NCBI GenBank assembly: GCA_037447655.1
Contig: JBBHKE010002855.1
Span: 159,001 to 223,000, forward strand
DNA length: 64,000 nt
Direction: 5' to 3'
Source of the DNA: Zygnema cylindricum
Lineage: Eukaryota > Streptophyta > Zygnematophyceae > Zygnematales > Zygnemataceae
Shown: piece by piece, positions 56,658 to 64,000 of the stretch
How the letters are laid out: each line of letters starts with the position of its first letter
Position numbering within the stretch: the first letter of the stretch is position 1
The notes under the pieces: model-generated
What the model saw: only the letters and a program-made list of their open reading frames with translations
The model's database searches: none
Told to the model about the DNA's origin: nothing
Position numbers and translations under genes: made by a program

Positions 56658-57661
56658 TGCAATTTTGTGTCCTCCATTGGACAACAAAATTCAAGATGCC
56701 TCTAGGCAAAATTTAAATAACCCACTTTCAACCACAACCACTACTTTCTAAGCACACAAGTTGACAATCTGACTACACCCCTATGAAGTTTGGACTTCTT
56801 TGAGTTTGTAGCAAAAAGAATCAATGAAAACGGCTAACCAACCGATAAGTTATGAGGTGGCAAAGATGCCAATTTTATACAAACTCTCTAAGAGAGAGGC
56901 GGTTACCTACCAGATTTTCTAAGTCCTAAACCCCTTTCACAACCCCAATCTACTAACATACAAACGAATCACACGATTATAGAGTACAAAAAGGTACTAC
57001 GGCGGATATACTTTATGTATGACTTGTGTGCAGCAAGGCCGTTGAGTGGACGCTTGTCTCCATACGATTCGTCTTTATGCTCCCCAAGATTTCCGCGTCC
57101 CAATTTTATCCAGCCACGTGGCGCCAAGTCGTGCCTGCTAAAAAACTACCAAAGTGGCCATTCCAGGATCTTGGTGTTGGTATGGGTCGTCGGATCCAAA
57201 TCGGCTTTTAATGTTATCCGTCGAAACAAATGTCTGATTCATTTGTTTTGTGCGTGACGTGTTCGTATAGTATTTTCAATGATCTTTATGCTCTCTATCC
57301 GTGATTCTGTTAATAGGAATAGATCACTAAAACAATGCTTAATTAAAAACCAAACCCAATGTACTCTAACGAATTCTTACGACAAACCGGGTAGAGCTGA
57401 CAGCTACGCCACTCTTTGCCGTTCGAAGGTTTGAATCTTGGCGGACTCAACCTTTTGTTGAGAACGACGTATGTCACTCTTTAGTCCTGCCTATGGATCT
57501 GAGGTTGCCATGGCTCCACCACCCTCTTTTTTTTTCAATGAATACAACAAGTATGGGGGATAAAGGGAAGAGGTGGAGGCAGACTGCTTGCCCTTTTCCT
57601 TTCTTTTCCTACTAAGCTATTCAGACCTAGAAAATACTCCATAAATCTAGTGATTTCAACA
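56658..57661 (-). repeat. 3' LTR of copia C5
   Basis: 1004 bp. On minus TGTTGAAATCACTAG...AAAATTGCA; it retains ATG GAG GAC ACA, the LTR gag start. T-arm-like GGTTTGAATCT at 57429. Confidence 0.9.
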
Positions 57662-57669
57662 CTCCCTTT

Positions 57670-58092
57670 ATTTTCTAGTCTAATTTGAACTTCTCTTTCA
57701 ATCCTTATTTTTCCCTACAATATTTCAACTTGGGAGGGGGCACAGGTTTGGTCATCATGTCAACCACCATTTTTTCATCAGACCTATACACAAGATTCAA
57801 AATTTTATTTTAAACTTTTTCCCTCAAGAAACTCAATCTTATGCCCATATGCTTAGCTTTGAAATGATGATTTTGATTGGCTGCAATTGCAATGGCAGCC
57901 TGATTATCACAATAGACTTCATGTACTCCCTCCTTCATATACCCCAGTTCTTGTAACCAGGACTTGACCCACATGACCTCTTTCACAACAGAATAAGAGG
58001 CTATATACTTAGCCTCCATAGTAGATTGAGCAACCACCTTTTGTTGCTTAGTGCTCGAATAGCAAGCACCTTCCCCAACATATAACACCTAC
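57670..58092 (-). pseudogene. pol: copia C5 RNase H, truncated
   Basis: Minus strand: LYVGEGACYSSTKQQKVVAQ, STMEAKYIASYSVVKEVMWV, DNQAAIAIAANQNHHFKAKH. After a stop at about 57808 it continues to the terminal DMMTKPVPPPKLKYCREK. The upstream part is replaced by copia F. Confidence 0.85.
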
Positions 58093-58189
58093 CTATTGTT
58101 TTTGGAAAGCTTTCAGTCTCAGCAAATTAGTAGGGGGACAGAAAGGTAGTAATTTGTAGCGTAAGTTTCATAAAGATATGCGTCATCAC

Positions 58190-58330
58190 TTGAGGACAAC
58201 GCAACTGCTATGCATATAGAGCAGCGCAGCAACGTAGCTGCTGTGCAAACAGAGCAGCGCAGCTGCTATGCAGACAGAGCAATGCAGCAGCGCAACTGCT
58301 ATGCAGACAGAGCAGCGCAGTAGCGAAGCT
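58190..58330. repeat. 27-bp-like tandem repeat in the F LTR
   Basis: About four to five units of AGAGCAGCGCAGCTGCTATGC AGAC type. Similar GCAGCATAGCA-rich sequence occurs in the gypsy A LTR at 20-110. Confidence 0.75.
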
Positions 58331-58478
58331 GCGACACAAACATGACAAACCCAGCTGTGGTTACTTTGGATATGATCCGTACAGACAATGCCGGTGCCTT
58401 TATCTTGGATATGATTCGGTACAGGACACATTAGCTGCGTTTGATATGAATTAGGTCAAAGAACCTCAACTTAGTGGG

Positions 58479-58544
58479 TAGCTCAATGGTAGCATAGTGG
58501 TAGCTCAGTGGTAGCTTAGTGGTAGCTCAGTGGTAGCTTGACAG
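58479..58544 (+). repeat. Six-unit 11-bp array resembling a pol III A box
   Basis: Consecutive 11-mers TAGCTCAATGG, TAGCATAGTGG, TAGCTCAGTGG, TAGCTTAGTGG, TAGCTCAGTGG, TAGCTTGACAG. The commonest unit equals the tRNA A-box consensus TRGCNNAGYGG. No B box or T-run terminator was seen close by in the same orientation, so transcription by pol III is not shown. Confidence 0.7.
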
Positions 58545-58866
58545 ATTAGTATTAGCCTAGTAGATTGACGTACCTCTTAGGTACACTGGTATTGCTGGTA
58601 CAACACAAGTATAAGACTTAGAACTCAGAACACATCTTGTATCCAGACTTCCAAGTAGAAACACTTCAAACAGTTTTTGGGAAACTTTTGAGTATTATAT
58701 CTTAAGTGTTGTCAGGTCAGTTGTGCTAAAACTTTGGGAGTTGTGAGTGTTTATGGTACTATATATTTTGATAGAGTTCTGTGAGGTTTGGATGCTTGTG
58801 TAAGAATTGGTGAGCACTTGAAAATAGCTGTTTGGTAGGATTCTTCATAGCTTTTGAGAGTGTATC

Positions 58867-59790
58867 ATGTCTACTTCTACTACTATTGTTGCTCCTCCAC
58901 CTGCACCAGTGGTTCTAGAACAGCAGGTTATGGGCCTGTTTTCAAGGATTCCTATCTTTTTCGAGGAAAAGTATGTTTACTAGGCGGATATGTTAGAGAC
59001 ACATTTTGCGAATGTCAATCTTTTGGATTCATTGGATGGTTCGCTGGATGAATCTGATCCGTCATGGTCTAAGAAAAATACGCAAGCTCGTTCTATTCTG
59101 AAATTTTGTATATTTGAAGACTTAGTTATGTCTTGGATAAAAATGAAAATAACAATTGATATCTGGATATCCCTTAAGAGTGATTATGAAAAGGCTAATG
59201 TCTAGAAAGAGCTTCTATTAGCTAGAAAAATTTGGGACTATAGGTACACTGGCGGTACAATGGCTGAATATTCTAACAAATTTCGCATACTTGTAGATGC
59301 ACATGCTTGTGCAGGTGGGATGTTTCCTTCGTTTCAACAAGCAGTTTTGCTCATGAGGGGTCTCCCTCGTAGTATGAAAGGAGCATCTGACATTCTCAAA
59401 CAAAAAGATAAAGCTAGCAGGACTTTACAGTTATCCATCAATATTTTAGTAGAGGAGGAAGCTACATCTAATATTCTCAATGTTGAGCAAGTAGAGGATT
59501 TTAATTCAGACTTTGGGAAGAAAGGTTAGTTTAATCAGCAACGTAATCAGTTTAACCAGTTTAGACAATTTAATCAGGGTGAAAATAGACAATCCAACAA
59601 TGCATATTTTTATTGTAGTGAGAGAGGTCATGGATACAAATTCTGTCCTAAACTTAAACAAGCTAACGATATAGGTTTATACAGGCCGGGATGGCAACAA
59701 AGTCAGTTTTACAAAAGCCTCACGGGGCCTACACCTCGTGGAAATGCACTGTTTTCAGCTTCTTCATCACATTAGGACGAGACTTTGACA
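58867..59790 (+). pseudogene. gag: copia F gag, broken
   Basis: Starts at ATG 58867 inside the LTR (MSTSTTIVAPPPAPVVLEQQ), crosses the PBS (VMGLFSRIPIFFEEKYVY) and stops at 58980. The frame then continues with DMLETHFANVNLLDSLDG and SWSKKNTQARSILKFCIFED. A TAG at 59202 precedes an open part (59260-59529) with QQAVLLMRGLPRSMKGASDI. The zinc knuckle near 59608 reads YFYCSERGHGYKFC: its first Cys is Tyr. Unlike the C1-C5 gags in sequence, but identical in its LTR-based start. Confidence 0.85.
58926..58938 (+). other. Half-tRNA primer-binding site of copia F
   Basis: GGTTATGGGCCTG: the first 11 bases match the complement of the initiator tRNA-Met anticodon arm. It directly follows the LTR and lies inside the gag reading frame (Gln-Val-Met-Gly-Leu). 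Confidence 0.7.
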
Positions 59791-61290
59791 TTTTCTGAGG
59801 AGGACGACACAGATCTCTTCGCTATGGCGGCAGCAATGGAGGGCGCAAAGGAACCTGGATGGATAATGGATACATGAGCGTCAGCCCACATGTGCTGGAA
59901 CAAGGCCATCTTCAAAAATTTGAAAGCAACGCCGGAGAAAAATATTTATTATGCTTGTGGAATGAGTGTCCAGACTCGTGCTATGGGTGATGTGTCCTTC
60001 CTAGGTGATGTAGAAGGAAAATCAATTGAAAGAACCCTTCACAATGTCTTATTTGTGCCTGAATTTAAGAAAAATCTGTTTTCTACGTCGTTGGTAGAGA
60101 GTAAAGGCTTTGAGGTTAATTTGAAAAATGGTCGGCACGTTGTTAGCAAAAATGGCAAGGTTGCAGTTACAGGTACTAGAGATAGTAGCAAGATGTATCG
60201 CATGGATATGGCTAATACCAAGGAGAATGATGTACTATACTCCGGTGTTTTGCACTCAGATGAGTGTTGGCATAAAAGATTACGCCATGTCAACTATGAT
60301 AGTTTGAGGAAAATGGTCCGTGCTGGAAAAATAGAGGGTGTATCAATCACAGATGAGCCGGTCAAAACTTGTGATGGTTGCGCTTTGGGAAAAAATCCAC
60401 CGATTGCCATTTCCTAAAGAGTGTGAGCATCGGTCCACAAAACTGTTGCAACATATTCATTCGGATGTTTTTGGTCCTGCGAAGGTTCCATCTGCCGGGG
60501 GGATGAAATATATGGTCACCTTCACAGATGATTTCTCCAAGTTTACAAAAGTTTACTTCATGAAGGTGAAGAGTGAAGTGTTTGGTTACTTCAAACACTA
60601 TAAAGCATGGGTTGAAAAACTTCATAATTCACCTATTTTGCAGCTCAAATCGGACAATGGTGGTGAATATACGTCAAAATAATTTGAAACCTTTTTACTC
60701 GAGGAAGGTATTAGTCATCAGTTGACTATTCCATATTCACTGGAACAAAATGGGGTGTCGGAAAGACTAAATAGAACTCTCACGGAGAGCTCTAGGTCGA
60801 TGCTCGCAGATAAAAATGTGGATCCGAAATTCTAGGTTGAGGCTCTAAATTGTGCAGTTTATATTAAGAATAAGATAGCATCTAGATCAGTAGACACTAC
60901 TCCTTACGAGATCTGGACAGGTAGCAAACCTGATGTTAGCCATTTCAAAGTCTTTAGTAGTCAATGCTTTATCTTCGATACGCCTACGGACAGATGGAAA
61001 ATGGAACCGAAGGGACTACCAGGTTTTTTGTTAGGATATGATGATCACTCTAAAGGTTACAAAGTCTTTGTATTTGAGAGGCAGAAAATAAATGTAGCAA
61101 GGAATATCATTATCAAAGATGAGCTTGACTCGATAGATATATTTCAAATGACAGAGCAACAAAAACAACAAAAAGTACAGGAGTATGTCATCTTAGATTG
61201 CATGCAAGAAATTGTTGCGCAGGTGCAACATTCTCCGGTAATGACTCCACAGTCAGACTCTCTCCAAATTCCTCATCCAGTTTAGTTCAA
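59791..61290 (+). pseudogene. pol: copia F protease-integrase, broken
   Basis: Protease site IMDT-stop-ASAHM at about 59865-59890: the Gly codon of Asp-Thr-Gly has become TGA. GAG-pre-integrase has WHKRLRHVNYDSL and CDGCALGK; an extra A in the run at about 60390 shifts the frame. The integrase core has HSDVFGPAKVPSAGG, FTDDFSKFTKVYFMK, KSDNGGEYTSK and LEQNGVSERLNRTL, so DDE is visible. TAA at 60680 follows (Gln position), and TAG at 60833 in KF-x-VEAL replaces the conserved Trp. The C-terminal GKPG-like region (GFLLGYDDHSKGYKVFVFE) is open to 61284. Confidence 0.88.
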
Positions 61291-61757
61291 ACCGGACCAC
61301 TTGCTGTCAATACACACGGATCGCAACCAGCGCAATCAGCGCAATCAGCGCAATGCGCGGCATCCGACGATCTCAGCCTCAGAATTTCCGGGGGGAAGAA
61401 GATCTTGCAGCCGCCTGCAAGCAAGTTCTCACTTTGCCTACTCGGCAGCCTCAAGGGAGCCTTTGACCATTCAGGAGGCCTTCTCTCACCAAAACAGAAT
61501 CACAAGATCGAGGTTGCAAACGACGAAATGAAGTCCATCATGGGGCTCAAACATGAGTGCTTGTGGACCTTCCTCCGGACCGAAAAACGATTGGCAGCAA
61601 ATGGGTATTCAAAGTGAAGTTAAATTCGGATAACAACATTGAACCTTATAAGGCCAACCTTGTTTTAAACGGGTATAATCAAAAGAAAGGAATCAATTTT
61701 GAAGAAACATTTTCTCCGGTTGTAAGATTTCCGACAGTTAGGATTTTGTTGTCTTAG
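61291..61757 (+). pseudogene. pol: copia F linker and N-terminal RT, truncated
   Basis: The linker contains a CAG-rich stretch translating as repeated NQR (61320-61350), then GGRRSCSRLQ. RT begins at LVDLPPDRKTIGSKWVFKVK (61557), with GINFEETFSPVVRFPTVRIL, and breaks off at 61757 before the catalytic domain. Frames change at about 61285, 61500 and 61560. Confidence 0.85.
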
Positions 61758-61762
61758 CTGTG

Positions 61763-62028
61763 TCGAGCGTGCCGAAAAACATGAGAGGAGGGCCCACTGC
61801 CCGTGTGATTGGCATCGGAGTCCACCAAGCAACCCCCACCAGAATGCGAATGCTTCCCACCACAATGTCTGTGCCCTCAGCAACCCTTTTGGCCCCAATG
61901 AGCATGCATGTAAAGGTGGGGATGAGTGTTTGGGAAGGGCGAAAAGATTTTTCATCCCCCCTCTCTTTCCCCCCCCAGGGTGGGGGAAAGGATGAAATCC
62001 TTAGAGGTGGAGCCGTTTCCTTGATTTC
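61763..62028. repeat. 265-bp direct repeat, left copy
   Basis: TCGAGCGTGCCG...TTGATTTC. Closely matches 63210-63474. Contains a C-rich tract ahead of GGATGAAATCCTTAGAGGTGG. Confidence 0.88.
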
Positions 62029-63209
62029 AGTGATGGTCTGTCGAAAGTCTAACAAAACTCCTCTCAGAATCCATATCTTGGTACAAAAGATTCTGGTAAT
62101 CGCCCCCGAAAGAAAACCGACCGAAGCCCTAAAGAGGACTACCAAAGAGAGAACAAAGATACTTTCACTCAAAGAAATGAAAAAATAAAATATAGATATG
62201 GTGTCTCAGAATTAACAATATCACCTTGCCCTAGAAAAATAGATAATAAAGGCAGAATGTAGAATGATAGCAAGCGAGCTCAACCTACCCCCAAGATGTA
62301 ACGCTGACAACAAGAAAGGACGAAATCTCTCCCGTAGACACCGGAACAGGTAAGGCCTCCTTAACTCCTCTGTTTGCGCAACCAGGAACCGGCTGGACCC
62401 TTCTCGGTTTCCAACAAACACCAGTCCCAAATCGCCCAAACAGGAAAGACAGTGCCAACCACCAAACCGGACTACGATTTCCACAAAGGAAGGATGTAAA
62501 ACCAAGATGGCAAAAGGGTCACAATCACATATAAAATAAAGGTTCTCCACAAGAAATTTTGCTGGAATTTCTAGGGTTTTTCTCGGGAGACAGTACTGAA
62601 ACAACAACCTGTCTCCCTCGGCCCCAAGTGTATTATACAAGCAAAGTTTGTCCTACCGATAGTACCAAAGTCAAAGCAATACCAAGAGCCAATCACCGGC
62701 TAAGAATTGTTATTGTACGGATATAAGACAAAACAGGTTGTACTACACTCAGGGCAAAAAGTTAGGGGACTATTTCCGGCTAGATTAGAAGCCACGTGTT
62801 TTTTTATGACACAATCCTGAGCAACAAAGTTCTAAATTGACGTGAAACGCCTAACTTTGACTCACATTAATTAATGCTCTAACCGGCAGGTGGACCCGAA
62901 CTAACACCCCACTGGTAGCCAACAGCAAAATCTACAAGACTATACCAAAAGTTACGTGGCGTTCCACAATGTAGCCCCCAAAGGGACAGGTGCAGCTGTT
63001 AGCAGGTAACAGGGTGACAATCTTTATAACTGAATAACTTTGTTGTTTGGCCTCCGTTAGACGCAAAACAAAGTTCGTTCGGCTCAGTTAAGAACATAGA
63101 AGAATGTGGTCCAGCTGAGTGCGCTCCTTTCTCGGTGCTTTTATTACCGTATAAAGGGAAAAGGCTCGGAAATCCTTCGCTCGTGTGAAGCACCCAAGCT
63201 TGACTGCTA

Positions 63210-63474
63210 TCGAGCGTGCCGGAAAACATGAGAGGAGGGCCCACTGCCCAGGTGATTGGCATCGGAGTCTTGCAAGCAACCCCCACCAGAATGCGAATGC
63301 TTCCCACCACAATGCCTATGCCCACAGCTACCCTTCTGGCCCTTGTGAGCATGCATGCAAAGGTGGGGATGAGTGTTTGGGAAGGGCGAAAAGATATTTC
63401 CTCCCCCCTCTCTTCCCCCCCCCAGGCCGGGGGATAGGATGAAATCCTTAGAGGTGGAGCCATTTCTTTGATTT
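63210..63474. repeat. 265-bp direct repeat, right copy
   Basis: Same orientation as the left copy, with mostly substitutions and few indels. Followed by CCCCCC and about 150 bp without features. Confidence 0.88.
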
Positions 63475-63628
63475 CCCCCCCTCTAAGTCAACGGTGACTA
63501 AGACTTTTAAATGTTTACCCTCCCAATTCGCAGTTCCCGCAAAACTAGAGTGCCGAGGGTTTAGGACGAGGGTCCCAAGAGGAGGGGAGGCACGAATAAT
63601 GCCAACACTAGGCGCATCGATCACAGAG

Positions 63629-64000
63629 TGAAACTCTGAGACCTCCATAATTCCTCACAGTGGACAGCTTCCAAGAAGCCTCTAGGATAACTCTGAACCC
63701 TTTGTGTTTCAGCAAAAATAACTGCCACCGTGGCAAACAAAAACTCTTACCAACTTCACCCGTGTGAAGACAAGACTCCCTTGAGTCGATAGCAAAAAGA
63801 ATCTATGAATTTGCTCCCCTGAGAAGTAAGTTATGGAGGGTCAAAGTTGACCTTTTGTACAGACGCTCTCTGGGAGAGAGAGGGTCCTATCTTCTAATTT
63901 TTCTAAGTCCTATCTCTCTCACAGACTCTATCTACTAAAGTACGAAGCCAATGAGATTTCAGTTTCGTACACAAAAGTACAGCTGCCGGTGTACTTTATG
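63629..64000 (-). repeat. Copia LTR (C1/C3-related), running off the window
   Basis: On plus TGAAACTCTGAGACCTCC..., the U5 end of a minus-oriented LTR, nearly the same as 18544-18930. On minus it carries ATG GAG GTC TCA GAG, the LTR gag start. Whether it is solo or belongs to an element cannot be seen. Confidence 0.82.

Larger units (their letters stand above)
56658..58096 (-). mobile_element. Copia C5 fragment (minus strand), cut by copia F
   Basis: A 3' LTR (56658-57661), the complement of a polypurine tract, and RNase H sequence up to about 58096, where the F LTR begins. The rest of C5 is not present right of F, because F itself is truncated. Confidence 0.88.
58097..58925 (+). repeat. 5' LTR of copia F
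   Basis: 829 bp, TGTTTTTGGAAAGC...TAGAACAGCA. It contains two internal tandem arrays: about 27-bp units around GCAGCGCAGCTGCTATGCAG (58190-58330) and an exact 11-bp array (58479-58544). The gag ATG lies 59 bp before its end. Confidence 0.82.
58097..61757 (+). mobile_element. Ty1/copia retrotransposon F, 3'-truncated
   Basis: Different copia lineage from C1-C5: LTR 58097-58925, half-tRNA-type PBS, gag, protease, integrase and the beginning of RT. The RT stops at VRFPTVRILLS (61757), where unrelated sequence starts. It inserted into the RNase H gene of C5. No second LTR in the window. Confidence 0.9.
61758..63628. other. Unknown segment bounded by direct repeats
   Basis: Abruptly replaces copia F. 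GC-richer than the rest of the window. Two direct copies of a 265-bp block (61763-62028 and 63210-63474) enclose 1.2 kb of unique sequence. Both strands of the block are open; on minus it begins APPLRISS, and copy 2 has an ATG there and stays open for 154 codons. The minus strand of 62029-62640 looks like an untranslated leader of a plant transcript (contains AAACCCTAGAAATTCC, a telo-box-like motif). Possibilities: a non-LTR retrotransposon 5' region, a captured gene fragment, or an unknown LTR-like element. I recognise no domain. Confidence 0.4.

Noticed and set aside
58479-58544. A tRNA gene
   Set aside because: Only A-box-like units in tandem; no cloverleaf, B box in the right place, anticodon arm or terminator.
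62221-62640. Minus-strand gene of 139 codons
   Set aside because: No recognisable domain; the stretch reads more like a leader with AAACCCTAG and several runs, and composition alone can keep a frame open.
1-64000. Viral or plasmid origin of the window
   Set aside because: No replication, capsid or envelope genes outside LTR retrotransposons, and nested TE structure is typical of plant nuclear chromosomes.

Overview
This 64 kb window looks like repeat-rich nuclear DNA of a land plant (streptophyte). The evidence is stacked Ty1/copia and Ty3/gypsy LTR retrotransposons of plant type, primer-binding sites complementary to plant initiator tRNA-Met, chromodomain gypsy integrases, plant-type hAT transposase relics, AT-rich spacers and no bacterial gene organisation. 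I cannot name the species. I see no intact protein-coding host gene, rRNA, tRNA gene or CRISPR array. Every recognisable coding region is a transposon gene carrying stops, frameshifts or truncations.

Layout. 1-10014: Ty3/gypsy element A (+), split in its pol gene by copia C1 (2105-8198, -). 10015-16373: gypsy chromovirus B (+), 5'-truncated, ending in a full LTR. 16374-19557: a scrambled junction zone holding a 238-bp direct repeat, two halves of one gypsy LTR in inverted order, an A-type LTR piece, a second copy of the B 3' end and a copia LTR fragment. 19558-21746: decayed hAT transposase. 21746-22529: a candidate short inverted-repeat element. 22628-23256: a TATA-like box followed by an 18-copy 26-bp minisatellite. 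23641-31252: an approximately 625-bp tandem duplication split by copia C2 (23866-30220, +), the best preserved element, with target-site duplication ATGAA. 31725-38154: copia C3 (+). 38155-42543: gypsy E (-), a relative of B that has lost its protease. 42638-43631: solo copia LTR. 44137-46677: copia D fragment with one LTR shared by two element bodies. 46678-51880: copia C4 (-). 52854-53817: solo copia LTR with TSD TACAC. 56225-56650: second hAT relic. 56658-58096: copia C5 fragment. 58097-61757: copia F (+), 3'-truncated. 61763-63474: unknown unit flanked by 265-bp direct repeats. 63629-64000: copia LTR running off the window.

Biology. The copia elements share an unusual design. The primer-binding site pairs with the anticodon arm, not the 3' end, of initiator tRNA-Met, which implies half-tRNA priming as in Drosophila copia. 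The gag start codon lies inside the last 20-75 bp of the LTR, so the PBS is itself translated (as Val-Met-Gly-Pro). The gypsy elements in the same window use the ordinary 3' acceptor end of the same tRNA. The nesting gives a relative history: A is older than C1; a hAT element is older than the scrambled gypsy insertion; a tandem duplication is older than C2; C5 is older than F. I found no clear candidate for a wholly new system. The most notable observations are the LTR-initiated gag with a dual-use PBS, the circularly permuted gypsy insertion, and the internal repeats of the F-type LTRs.
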